Part shown: one piece after another, positions 46,949 through 57,595 of the stretch
Layout: each line of letters opens with the position of its first letter
How positions within the stretch are numbered: position 1 is the stretch's first letter
DNA from: Clitopilus passeckerianus
Lineage: Eukaryota; Basidiomycota; Agaricomycetes; Agaricales; Entolomataceae
Assembly: GCA_944990035.1 (NCBI GenBank)
Contig: CALYLX010000092.1
Coordinates: 62,001-126,000, forward strand
Length of the DNA: 64,000 nt
Reading direction: 5' to 3'
Position numbers and translations under genes: made by a program
The notes under the pieces: model-generated
Database searches by the model: none
What the model was told of the DNA's origin: nothing
Seen by the model: only the letters and a program-made list of their open reading frames with translations

Positions 46949-48052
46949 ATTTGAACTCGAAGTTGCTGGGCGATGGGAGGAAATTACGCGAAGCGGCAGA
47001 GATTCCTTATCTGCTTTCTGAGAATGGGAGCGCGGTCAACAGATAGATCTTGGTGCAAGACGAGCACAAGACATGATTTACCTGCGCGACGCAGCGTTAG
47101 GGAGGATGATGGGGGCACAACTCCTTTATGCCTCAGCCCACAAATAAACGCGTTGATATGGGACGCTTTGACCTCGCCGAAAAAAGGTAACAATCTCGGA
47201 TGTTGGTCGTCCGCCCTGGCTAATTGCAGGATCCTCGCTTTGGTGGCTGGCAACGGCGGAGTAGTCGGTGGGTGTCAAGTTGCCCGCCGGGTACGCCACC
47301 TTTTAATAGGACTTGGTCGCGTTCCAAATTGGCCTTAGCCGTGAATGTACATGTTTGACAACGAAGTCAATAGCTTCGTACTTGAAAGTGACGATCATGC
47401 TCGCAATTTGTGATCAAGGAGCGTATTGCCTTTTTGGGAAATCAATGCACCTTCTTTGTTCACAACCATCATGTCGCCGGTACGCTTGAAGCTGTGCCAG
47501 CCCTCTGCAGGTCACAGAAGGCTATCTGGGCAACTCTTCTCCACGTCAAACGATAATTTATCAGGACGAAGTCATGGCAGAAGTATTGCTTCCTAGCGCT
47601 CATGGCTAAAGCTACCGTCGCCTCGGAGCGCCAGCAAAGTTTCCATTATGCCTTTCGAGCTCACCTTTGAGATAAGGTTCTGAGCCCAAATCTGCTGTTA
47701 AACTAGACGATTTGGTGTCAATGGCGTCAAAGCCCCGATCGGCGGGGTCGCGGGGCCCGGAACGAAATCTTTTAGTCAGTGGAGGTCTCCACCGGCATAT
47801 GAAGCTCACGAACGGCATGCCTCGTGGAAGGAGCGTTAAGCTGGAACGTACTCCCTTCATTATAGCCAAACCATCCGTGATAGTGATATGAATGTTTTCA
47901 CCCCTCACCACTTCTTCACTCAATTCATTTCACTCTCGGCCATGCGGACAACTTGAGGCTGGTCCTTGGGGCTCGTTCCTCACAGCCTATACATATACCT
48001 TTCTTCGCTTTAGGCTCTGTCATCATTACCTCGAAGCGCTTGCTACAGCAAA
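46949..48052. other. Divergent intergenic region
   Basis: This 1.1-kb stretch between two divergently oriented genes has no supported gene. Frames at 46973-47338 and 47612-47923 show no family pattern. Confidence 0.5.
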
Positions 48053-49303
48053 ATGCCTACGACTCAAGATAGCCATATGACATCTGATACCGAGCCTACG
48101 AGTACAACTATGCATGCTCAGGCCCATGCTCCACCGATGCTGGAGCCGACAGTGTCTATCTCTAGGAGACCACCAACCGTTATCTTTTCTCGAGCTCCTT
48201 CTATGGAAGCTGCTCATTCTAGTCAAGGCCGATTCATGCATACGAGCATCGAAGGTCTTGAGAAGGAGATGGAGGTGTTTCTCAGGAATCACATTGCGAA
48301 GCTGTTGTTGATGCAGGAGTCCTTACCCTTGAAGGATACCGGGAATCCAAACAGAGATACAGAAGCCCTAAACACTTGTCAGTGCTCATCTGTGTTTGAC
48401 GATACGAACTGATCTCTTAACCGATTTTACAGTGCAGAATGGCGCAAAACGACACTCTGTCCTGCCTAATCAACCAGGCATGAGTGAAAGGAACAAGTTC
48501 GGGACTTTAACAGATATACCCAACAATCTATCTTCTCACAAACATGTCAACCGGCTGGAAACATTTCTAGAGAATCATATCATGACGCTCCAAAACCTAA
48601 GAAATGGCCTCTTGGTACAATTTCCGATGGATTCCTCCGCTGGTAAATTCAATTTATATCATTTTGCGATGGGTTCTGATTTCATCTCCTCCTAAAGATG
48701 TAGGCAAGCCAGAATTTCAGGAAATGAACAAGGCTTTTGAATCGGTCTGCTCCCAGTTTAACATGCAAGTCGTCATCGTGAGTTCGCTCTCACTTTCAAC
48801 ATATCAAGTTCTCACCCAACACCCAGTCCACCTTCGCATGCTCCCTCATCATCGCATTTTTGTCCCTGGTCAGGGATATTGTTGACGGCGCTAACGAGGC
48901 AGCATTCTCCGCCGGAACTCTCGTTTCCCTATTTGCTTTGTCCTGCCACCTGGCAAACATCATCGTTGCGGGACGGGGAGCAGCTCTCGCCTCTGAACAC
49001 GCCATTGACTCACAAACCAGCCCTCGCAACCTCAAATACTTTCGCTTCTATCTCCGTTTGAGCGAACAGCTGCAGTTCATCGCCACACTCCTCTTCGTCA
49101 TCTCAGTGGCGGTCCTGATATTTATTATGTTCGAAAACGTGGCATGGGCGGTTGTAGTGGTGTGGTTCGCGGCGGTATTGGCATTTGGAGTCTTTTGTTT
49201 GGGATACTGGAAGGTTAGTATGACGAGTAGGAATTTGAACTACCTAATGAGTCTTGGTGGAAGAGGGTTTAGAGCATTTAAGACTGGTATGTGGGGTAGA
49301 TAA
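48053..49303 (+). CDS. Four-TM membrane protein, paralogue C
   Basis: Four exons: 48053-48377, 48433-48642, 48698-48777 and 48827-49303. The soluble N-terminus (about 200 residues) contains two similar helices, IEGLEKEMEVFLRNHIAKLL in exon 1 and HVNRLETFLENHIMTLQNLR in exon 2, an internal duplication absent from paralogues A and B. Exon 3 ends QFNMQVVI at a phase-0 intron. Exon 4 starts STFACSLIIAFLSLVRDIVD (TM1), then TM2 (AGTLVSLFALSCHLANIIVA), GRGAALAS, TM3 (EQLQFIATLLFVISVAVLIF) and TM4 (AWAVVVVWFAAVLAFGVFCL), with a short basic tail. The intron position and motifs establish homology with the genes at 21.4 and 35.3 kb. It lies about 330 bp upstream of the Crinkler gene on the same strand. 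Confidence 0.85.
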
Positions 49304-49628
49304 GGTGGTATTTACAAGGTATCTATTGTCTCTGAATCATCCACCGGGCTACGGATGGCTCCTTGCATATTAGCGCTTGTGATTATTTGTAACTTTCAAC
49401 CCTTTTGTTCACCAGCTTAAGGCTAAATTCTGGCTGGTGTATGGGGGTTTAAGTTGTGAAATATCTGGGTTTTAGTGCCCTTGATTGCTCCCCGAAGATG
49501 CAGAAGGTTCAAGAGGATAGCAGATTTCAAGTCAAGCATTGAACTTGAGCCCGATGTAGCATACGATATGAATCAGATGATGTCAGCAAGTCGTTGCGTG
49601 TTACCAGACCACCACTACCACCACCACC
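49304..49628. other. Intergenic region before the Crinkler gene
   Basis: A 325-bp spacer between same-strand genes. It ends with a short CCA repeat just before the Crinkler start codons. No gene seen. Confidence 0.6.
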
Positions 49629-51768
49629 ATGGCTAACCACAATGTCTGGTGCCTTACGATTGATCACACGAACAAACCCATTGGAGGTCTTCAAAGTGGT
49701 TTTGGAAGACTATGTCGTCGACTTGAAGAAAAGGGTCAAGGAAGAGAAGCCAAACGGTCTTAAGCGTGTCGACGCTGATCAGCTTGAAGTATGGCGGTGT
49801 ACGGAGCAGACAACTATTGTTGACGATGAAGAACACGCAACGCTCGAAGAACAAGTCAACAAGCTCTTCTCTGATAAGAAAGTTAACCATCTCGGTGGGA
49901 AGCGGAGGATAGCAGAGCTCAAGCTCTTGAAAGATGAGACATTGTTTCTCCGGATGCCGGGCATGTTTCCGGGCTTCAATCATCAAGCTCAGGACTAAAT
50001 GTGAACATAGATTTCAGCTCAACCATATCTCCCTCTAGTTCGGAGGATTCAAAACTTTCCGGCTCCGGCGCTGGGGACGCTGCACGACTTCTTACCTCAG
50101 ATGAGGCAGAACGCTCACAACAAATCATGTTCAAACTCTACACTGCCCTGTGGAGGCGTGGGGAGGACGTTTGGACGCATATTTCACAAGACACAGAAGA
50201 TTGTGTTTGGGACCCTCTTTCTCCGAAGGAGACTGGCGAGAAATCCAAAGCAACACTCGTCAATCTTATTCCCCAATTGCATTGAGACCCTGCCGATGCA
50301 ATGTGGAGCCTTCTAACTCCCAGTTTTCTTGTCCGGGATGAATACGCGGAGTTCGACAAATACCTAGATGAACGCAAGAGTAGTAATCATGTCGTCCTTC
50401 TTGGACAGCCAGGCATCGGTTTGTGGATCCTCTCTCTGAAGCGGCACCTCGATTTAGAATTTTTCTTCCATAGGGAAAACAATCTACCTGACTTACTCCC
50501 TCATAAAGCGACTCTGTGCCGGCCGACCAACAATTTATGCGCAGACGCCCGACGAATGTTATTTATTCTTGACCTCGGGTGCTTATCACATTCCAGGCAA
50601 ATCGTTCCACCACTCTAAAGATCAAGCAATCATTGGTCAACGACAGGATGCGCTTGTACTCTTTGATCTCAATGAGCAGCAATCACGTATCAGGCCATTC
50701 AAGGACTGGGCAATGGTAGTCTCAACATCGCCACAACCTAGCCGCTATAAGGAATGGGCAAAGCAGGCCAACGCCTCAACTTATGTCATGAATACATGGT
50801 CGTGGACAGAGGTCTATTTTGCTAGGTGTCTGTCTTGTGGATTTTTTTGCTTCAGCTGATGTTGAATTGTTGACTAGGCCCATTGCCTCCATTCAACGTT
50901 CATGGGACGAGTTGTACACCGCTTTTGTCAAATATGGAGGAACCGCGAGGAATCTCCTTGCCAGGCCGCAGGATCAAATTGACGAGGACATTACCATCGC
51001 TATCAATAACTGTACCGACATTGGTACACTCTTTCCAACCCGCCAGGGCTTCCAGGATAAGACAAGTCATTCTCTTATTGCAATCAATCCTCTAGTCGAC
51101 AACGAGAGTGGACTTCTGCAACGCCATTTGTTCAGAGGTCAAATCGCCTCTCGATACATTCTCGAACAACTCTTAGAAGTTAAGCGAGTTGATCTCGCTG
51201 ATAGCATGCAGAATACATTCCAAATACTTTTTCGAAGTAATGGGACTCGGTCGGCCTCTGGTATCCTGTTTGAGGGAGCAGGACATCGATATCTATTCAA
51301 CAATTTCAAGTCTCCGCTTTCCATTCGGTCGCTTTCACGTACCAAGAGGCAGATCTCGGTGAACTTGCAGCATATTCAAGACATCAAATACTTCAGACCT
51401 GTTGACATTGGCAGCTTCAACGAACTTGAACCCAATTACTACTACCAACCCTTTTTTTCTACAACTGCTGGTATCGATTCATTTGTGCTTGAAGTGAATG
51501 ATGCAGGGGACTCTGTTTCTGTGATTTTGTTCCAGTTTACAACCTCTGTAAACCACCCGATCGACCCCGCTTTCTTCCAAGGCTGTGGATTAACCCAACC
51601 CCACCCACCCCCATGGTTCAGTAGAAGCTTGTCTTTGTTGTTCCTCTAGAAATAGAATCCCAATATCAGGCCCAAAAATGGAAATTCATGGAAAGTCCTT
51701 GGGATCATCATGTTTCTCAGTATGTTTTAGGGGTTGACTCTAGTAACCTGTGGGATGCTGTACGGTAA
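49629..51768 (+). CDS. Crinkler (CRN)-type protein with P-loop ATPase module, possibly interrupted
   Basis: Crinkler-family protein in about five exons. The header (about 49629-49966) is a ubiquitin-like CRN domain: EVFKVVLEDYVVDLKKRVKE and LKRVDADQLEVWRC. A linker follows, then NHVVLLGQPGIGK with a Walker A motif split by an intron (50411-50483), CAGRPTIYAQTPDECYLFLT, WAMVVSTSPQPSRYKEWAKQ and NTWSWTEVYFAR. The exon from 50878 gives SIQRSWDELYTAFVKYGGTA onward, and the C-terminal part (TAGIDSFVLEVNDAGDSVSV, VILFQFTTS, then KLVFVVPLEIE after an intron) has the layout of the degenerate nuclease domain in this class. Two breaks: the frame starting at ATG 49629 shifts to the header frame near 49682 (the header frame has its own ATG at 49642), and an in-frame TGA stands at 50283-50285. 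CRN proteins were first described as oomycete effectors; the fungal role is unknown. Confidence 0.75.
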
Positions 51769-52000
51769 GCAGGCCATGCGTGCATTTTCATGACGTCTAA
51801 TTCACCAGCTTCTAGGGCTTCGTTACTATCTGGAGCAACGTTACCTTCTACGGATATGGAAATTTAAGTAAAGGGTTTGGTATTAAAATGGGTCCATAAG
51901 ATTATACGAATAGGATACTACTTAATTTATGGCCGAAGCTGAATACTAGAGCTTGAGAATAGGTGGGAACAGGTTATACAAGATCCTTGCTTGACAAAAA

Positions 52001-53737
52001 TTACTCGTCGCCGTTATCCTCTGGCTCAGCTGCTCCTTTCCTCCTCTCGTCTCTCCTAAACCCCTTCCCTAACCTCCACCTTTCATTGATGACTTCGGGA
52101 GTATCAAGTCTGTTCCTCTGGAGTAGCGGAACATATTTCTCTGGGGCTGTTCGCCTATATGAACCCCCACCCAAGGGAATGCAGTACTTAGCTTCTGGTG
52201 AGTTTCTTGAATTTTCCAAACGTGCTGCTGACGACCTTTCGAGGTCGGCCGGTCCCTTGTGGTATTGAGCGGCTGCAACGAAGAAATGTTCGTTGAGGGT
52301 GGTGAATATCTGAGATCTCTGATGCACGGCGTGCAGTTCTTCGTACAGCTCCGTGCTATCTGGCGTGGATGCGTCCGCTGGATCTCGAGCACTGGTCCGC
52401 CAATCTAGCTCGCCGTCGCGGTAGCCACAGTCCCAAAGCATCAGAGGCAGAGCATCTGCCATCTGGTATTCGGGCTTTGAGGTGACCACCTCAAGTGGTG
52501 TGAGGCTGGTGGGGTCGGTTTCTGAGCCGTCCTCGACGTTCATGAGTGTCTGCAGGACGGAAGGTTCTTCTAGTCCCGATCCGACAATAAACAGAATCGC
52601 CATAATGTGGCGAACCTGGTGGTAGAGGAACGCCGTGCCAATCAGGTCAAAGACGTAGATGCCCTGTCCTGCATTGTCGACATTTAACGGGGTGATAGTA
52701 GCGCTCTTCACTGTCCTCTTGAACATCGTGATTTGCTTTCCAGGATCAACTTTGCATAAATTGCGAAAGTCATGGTCGCCGATGAGGAGAGATGCAGCTT
52801 TCTGCATGCATTCGATGTCGAGTGGTGGGCCGGGAACGAGGTTTGTGGAAAAGAAGTACTTGTAGTGCCGTTGGGTACACGAGAATCGGGCTGAAAAGGA
52901 ATCCGAGACTGGGGACCAGGCTGTGATCCGTATGGTAGGGGGTAGCAAGCGATTTAGGATCGCGAGGTAGTCGAATTCCGGTTTTGGTTTCTGGGAGACG
53001 GAGTAGTTGGTAGGCGCTTCATCGAGGAGGTCGTCGTCAAAACCGAAGTCAAGACCTTCCATACCCTCAGCCTGTGGACTATCACCAGAGGCCAAGGATG
53101 TTGAGGTAGAAGTCGAGGCCGATGGATCCATGGGAGGAGCGGGGTCCGTGGATTTTTCCGATGTGGGCTGCTCATTGAGGGAAGTCCGTATCCAGAGCGA
53201 AACGACCTGGCCTGCAGCACTAACACCTCGATCTGTTCTTCCACATCTCTCCCACCCACATCCTTCAAATCCACCATGAGGATCAACAAGCCTAGCTTTG
53301 ACTAGTGCGTCAAAAAGAGTTTCCTCGACCGTAGGTAGCGTTGTTTTCAGCTTCTGAAATGCAAGTCCTCCATACTCCCAGCCCGAGTAGCAAAACTTGA
53401 GGGCAACTTTCCGCCGACATTGGATGGCCGGAAAGATTTCTTTGGCTTTGAGTTTCGGTGACCGTGACCGACTTCTTGGAAGTTTGGGCGCGGCGTCTAA
53501 TTCCTTAAGACGGGCGATGAGAGCCTCTCGACTCCAGGTGTCGTACATGGTGGGTGGTGGTGAGCTTGTGAGCACGCTACTGTGTCGATAAAAAGTTGAG
53601 TATCGGCGAAGGCACCGAACAAAAGGAGGGGTCATACAATGACTATTTGCTCCTCTCTGCTGTCCAGAAATGCCTGTGATTGACAATTGTCGATGAAGCC
53701 TGACTCGAAGGTGACTCTGGATGACATTGGCGACCAT
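52001..53737 (-). CDS. PUS3: tRNA pseudouridine synthase, Pus3/Deg1 type
   Basis: Intronless. Converts uridine to pseudouridine at positions 38/39 of the tRNA anticodon arm. The frame is open from 53737, where the first 60 residues are Arg/Ser-rich and could be a mitochondrial leader. The ATG at 53548 (MYDTWSREALIARLKELDAA) starts the conserved protein and may be the main start. Motifs: VALKFCYSGWEYGGLAFQ, then the catalytic loop CGRTDRGVSAAGQVVSLWIR with the conserved Asp, ITAWSPVSDSFSARFSCTQRHYKYFF, ASLLIGDHDFRNLCKVD, and FLYHQVRHIMAILFIVGSGL. Low-complexity inserts separate the core blocks, as in other fungal homologues. No lesion was found. Confidence 0.93.
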   Translation of the reverse strand: MVANVIQSHLRVRLHRQLSITGISGQQRGANSHCMTPPFVRCLRRYSTFYRHSSVLTSSPPPTMYDTWSREALIARLKELDAAPKLPRSRSRSPKLKAKEIFPAIQCRRKVALKFCYSGWEYGGLAFQKLKTTLPTVEETLFDALVKARLVDPHGGFEGCGWERCGRTDRGVSAAGQVVSLWIRTSLNEQPTSEKSTDPAPPMDPSASTSTSTSLASGDSPQAEGMEGLDFGFDDDLLDEAPTNYSVSQKPKPEFDYLAILNRLLPPTIRITAWSPVSDSFSARFSCTQRHYKYFFSTNLVPGPPLDIECMQKAASLLIGDHDFRNLCKVDPGKQITMFKRTVKSATITPLNVDNAGQGIYVFDLIGTAFLYHQVRHIMAILFIVGSGLEEPSVLQTLMNVEDGSETDPTSLTPLEVVTSKPEYQMADALPLMLWDCGYRDGELDWRTSARDPADASTPDSTELYEELHAVHQRSQIFTTLNEHFFVAAAQYHKGPADLERSSAARLENSRNSPEAKYCIPLGGGSYRRTAPEKYVPLLQRNRLDTPEVINERWRLGKGFRRDERRKGAAEPEDNGDE

Positions 53738-53800
53738 GAAATTTCAGGATGCGAGGATGGCGCCGACGTGTATGGTTTGACGGCGAGGGCCATTTAGCAA

Positions 53801-53898
53801 GGCTCAATGGTCTAGTAGTATGATACCTGCTTCGGGAGATTCCCGATCCGAAAGGGTCAAATTGCAGGTGGTCCCGGGTTCAATTCCCGGTTGAGCCC
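53801..53898 (+). tRNA. tRNA-Pro (CGG) with a 26-nt intron
   Basis: Acceptor stem GGCTCAA (53801-53807) pairs with TTGAGCC (53891-53897). Anticodon stem CCTGC (53826-53830) pairs with GCAGG (53864-53868). The T arm is GGTTCAATTCC. The loop reads TT-CGG-G, so the anticodon is CGG at 53833-53835. The intron occupies 53837-53862, the canonical position after base 37, and contains CCG that can pair with the anticodon, as in eukaryotic pre-tRNA structures. It lies 64 bp from the PUS3 leader frame. Confidence 0.93.
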
Positions 53899-53904
53899 TT
53901 TTTT
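53899..53904 (+). terminator. RNA polymerase III terminator
   Basis: A run of six T immediately after the discriminator base of tRNA-Pro. Confidence 0.85.
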
Positions 53905-54440
53905 GCTTCGTCCACCATGAAGGTGCTCAAAAACGTTCGTTAGCCCATACGTTGACTCGATCTTCTGTACTCGCGGGCCGGGGTTCCAGACATCTCACTT
54001 TGTTGGATTCTTTTGATTTGCCCTGTTGAATGACTTGATTGTCTCCTCAAGTCGAACAGCTCTGCATCTCTTTCATCAGTCAGAGTAGCAACGATACTCC
54101 TCAAACTCTGTTCTTGGAACCATACTCAGATCTGTCCAAATTCATCTGCTAGCCTGTTTCCTAGATATTGCGGCAGTCATGACAGATAGGTGCCCACAGC
54201 CCTTCGTCTCGCTCCAGTCGAACGTCGCTTGCGGCTTGACCGTTGGCTGTCATCTCGTTCTTTTTCCTGCCATTCCTTTGTTTCTCCTTGTACATATTTT
54301 ATCTTCTTTATTCGCTTGAAGCAGCACGCTTCTGAGAAGCTGACTCATTGGGTCTGCCATTTTTCTTCTGATTTTCGGGAGAGTACCTGTGCTGTCTGCT
54401 CATTGATACCTCTGGAGGTTGACACGAAAAAGAATCAATC

Positions 54441-55945
54441 ATGCCTATTCGTAAGCGTTCTTCATATCTTGGTAACGAGTGCTCACCTCTGATGTAGAGA
54501 GTGATATGGGGGTTCGCCTAGTCGAAGCCTTCGTAGTTCTTCAGCTAGTGGGCTGTGCTTTATTCCTGCTGATCCTCATCCTATCGTCCATTGCCCAACA
54601 TCGAGGGCGAGAAGGCATCCCACTTTCTTCAGCTTTTGTGTCGCTTGGATCATATTCTGTGTCTCATACGCTTTGCTAGCCTTTGCTGGTCAGCAGATAT
54701 CCTCTGTACAGCCAAGTCATTGGCTATGTATCGCCCAAGCAGCCCTTGTGTACGGAGCACCTCCACTGTGAGTTTTATAACATATAATTGCTGAACGTTG
54801 GAGGCTGAACCCTTTCTCATAGCGCTAGCTCGGCGACTGTGTGCTTGGTCACCCATGTGCGTACTTTGGATTACCATCCCAGAACCGGCTGCTCAACGAT
54901 TACAACAGCTCTTACTCAATATACAAGTTGCGTTCTCCCATTCGGTCGTCAAGAGGAGATCGTCCCTAGTATCAATCCTGGTACGCCAATGACCTACCTC
55001 CAGAGGCGCAAGTAACCTGACATACGCCAAGCTGATCATCACACCGTGGATCACTTGGATAGCAGTAACGCTGGGCGTCTTGGTGGTGAGCTATCAGTTC
55101 TTGCTTCCTCAACGAGAGTGCTTAAGATCCGCCTGACAGTTTTCTCTACAAAACCGGCAATTCGTGATGCTTTCACCCAACCGGACGTTCTGCATCCTGA
55201 TCCGTACCGCGTTGTATGTTGCCTTCTTCTTGATTCCAGAGAAAGTATCCTCAAGATTTACAGGCCGAGGTTAACGTCCATATGGGCGGCGATTGCTTCA
55301 GTTATCCTGATTGCTGAAGAACGTACGTCCTCATACGTCCCTTCTTAATCCAGTCGCAACCATTAAACTTCGTGTTCTAGTTGTAATAGGGACCCTTCTC
55401 TATCGCAACCGTGAAAGGATTGCTGGAGTTCGGCAGTCTGCGGCAATGGCAATGCGGGTGGTCATCTTCACAGGTGCTGGAGTTTGCGCCATTGTGTATG
55501 TGTCTATCCATTGCACCAGACCCATACTAAGCAGTTGTCCGACTTACAGGATCGCGTTCTACTATGTGTCGACGTCTCAAAGGGGGGTAGAACTCGATGT
55601 TCTACTTGCAACCAGTACGTTTGCCACTGCCTCGGTCTCCCTCTAACGAATGGCCTTACCGAATCTAATACAGTGCCCGTCTTCGCAGCACTGATATTCG
55701 GAAGCCAGAAAGTAAAGAGTCTCCATCTCTCCCAGCGCCATATGCTAACATACCTACAGGACATCGTGAACGTACTGGCATTCTGGGAACGGCGCACTTC
55801 GTCAACAGCGATGGCGGTACCGACTACATACGAGTCGGACCACAGTGGTGTATTGAGCACAGTCGTTTCATCTCACGAAGCCTCCATGCCAAGCCCACCA
55901 ACGCAGGCTGATCACGGCCACGAAACAGCGTCCACCCGCGTGTAG
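54441..55945 (+). CDS. Seven-TM receptor-like membrane protein
   Basis: Many short exons of a fungal seven-TM family with G-protein-coupled-receptor-like layout. ATG 54441 begins a tiny exon (MPI) ending at donor GTAAGC. Exon 2 gives TM1 (VVLQLVGCALFLLILILSSI). TM2 is CVAWIIFCVSYALLAFAG and the third region has LCIAQAALVYGAPP. Later come LIITPWITWIAVTLGVLVVS, SIWAAIASVILIAE, AMRVVIFTGAGVCAIV, RIAFYYVSTSQRG, VPVFAALIFGSQK and DIVNVLAFWERR, then a Ser/Thr-rich cytosolic tail. Between exon 2 TM1 and the TM2 frame there is a one-base phase difference near a GGG run (about 54603-54605), so a missing base or an atypical intron must be assumed. Middle exons (54800-55250) are poorly resolved. The ligand is unknown. 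Confidence 0.6.
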
Positions 55946-56289
55946 GGAGCTGCCACGACCCCAAATGGCTTTCATGACGATCGCAGTACCAAGGACTTTC
56001 TCGTACCATAGGCTGGACACTTTCCCATAATTCAGAAGGACACTTTACATTTTGGACATTTAGACTGGCATCTATTACTGTATTCGTGTATTTTTGGAAC
56101 TTTGTATCTTACACCCGCCCCTCTTGGACATTTGTATACTTACAAGTAGTCGTATGGAACCTAGGTACCCATGCTAACGTTTTCCGTACCGAATATATGA
56201 GCATTGCTTGCATAAACGCGGAATAGTGGCCCAAGACTGTCCTACCGGTTACATCATGCCACCATGACGCGACCCCGACGCGCCTTACA

Positions 56290-57397
56290 ATGCTGACCAC
56301 AAACCTCCACCACTCACTTCGCCTCCTCCCTGCACTACGCTCTCTCCAATCCTCACGCGTCCTCCATCGTGTACTCTCTTCAAGCAGCAGCTACTCAACC
56401 CAAACCCAAAATGCCTCATCATCCCCCTTCGTATCAACACCCCTCGGAACAGTAAACCCAGCCGAAATCGCCCACTTTTCCCGACTTTCCTCAGAATGGT
56501 GGGACGAGCAGGGAGAATTCAGCTTCCTGCACAAGATGAACCCTGTTAGGGTACAATTTGTTAGGGAGAAGGTGGCAGAGATAAAGAGGAGACGGATGGG
56601 GAAAGTGTAGTTGCAGCAGATGTCTTGAAAGGGTTAGATGTTCTGGACGTTGGATGCGGTGGTGGACTGCTTTCTGAGGTACGCATGTCATACTCCTGCT
56701 GGCTCTGAAGCTGACAATGATGATTAATCTAGAGCTTAGCACGCTTAGGAGCCAACACAACAGCTGTCGATGCCTCCGAATCCAACATCAAAATAGCCAA
56801 ACTCCACGCTTCTGCTGATCCAAAACTCGACGGGTTGAAGTACCTGCACACACCAGCAGAAAACCTGCTAGCAGAAACAAAACGTTTCGATGTCGTTTGC
56901 TCGATGGAAGTACTGGAGCATGTCGACAACCCAACCACTTTCCTCTCAACTTGTGCTGAACTTGTCAAGGTTCGAGCTTCCTCTTCTGGCTAATGATTCA
57001 TGTTCACCGATATATCTTTCAGCCTGGAGGCCACCTTTTCCTGTCTACAATGGCACGTACACCTCTGGCATACGTCCTGACAATCCTTCTCGCCGAGGAC
57101 ATCCTCAGAAAGGTCTCACCGGGGACGCACACCCATTCCAAATATATCAACCCCTCAGAGCTAGTTTCTTTCTTCCAGAAATATCGTTCAGTAAACGTCT
57201 CTCCAGATGGCGTGGAAGGTGTGCAAGACAGAACATGGGTCTCTTCTCAGACTGACCCTAACGCACCACTGAGGACGGAGGCAGAGGTCAGAGGGCTCAT
57301 ATACAACCCTCTGTTAGCAAAGTGGCATCTTGCACCGAGAGGTGCTTGGGGTGCAACAGAATGTAACTACATTTTCTGGGTGCGAAAGCCACTGTAG
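56290..57397 (+). CDS. COQ3: Ubiquinone biosynthesis O-methyltransferase (Coq3)
   Basis: Mitochondrial S-adenosylmethionine-dependent methyltransferase acting twice in ubiquinone synthesis. Exon 1 (ATG 56290) gives a Ser/Arg-rich presequence, then STPLGTVNPAEIAHFSRLSS and EWWDEQGEFSFLHKMNPVRV, the Coq3 N-terminal signature. SAM motif I is LDVLDVGCGGGLLSESLARL, then DVVCSMEVLEHVDNP, then after an intron PGGHLFLSTMARTPLAYVLT and the end ATECNYIFWVRKPL. Introns near 56679-56731 and 56970-57022 are canonical. Between VREKVAEIKR (frame of the start) and the motif I frame there is a one-base offset with no intron that can supply it. An additional G at the GG of AGGAGACGG (56588-56589) would restore it. 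Since Coq3 is needed for respiration, consensus error is the favoured explanation. Confidence 0.88.
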
Positions 57398-57595
57398 CAT
57401 TCTCTTGTGCTCCTCATCTACCCTAGACTCTAATAATATTCGTAATTGCTTCAAGAACTCAATTGGTTCGGAATGTTCATGACTCAGTGTTGCATAAGGA
57501 CCATATCGCAACATACAAGTTTTGTGCTCTATCCGCATGATACATACCCCTCCACCCGACGGAAACTCCAAACCCAGACCTCCACATAAAGCTGA

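Noticed and set aside
54190..54492. 100-codon plus-strand frame before the seven-TM gene
   Set aside because: It overlaps the better-supported start at 54441, and its composition is not protein-like.
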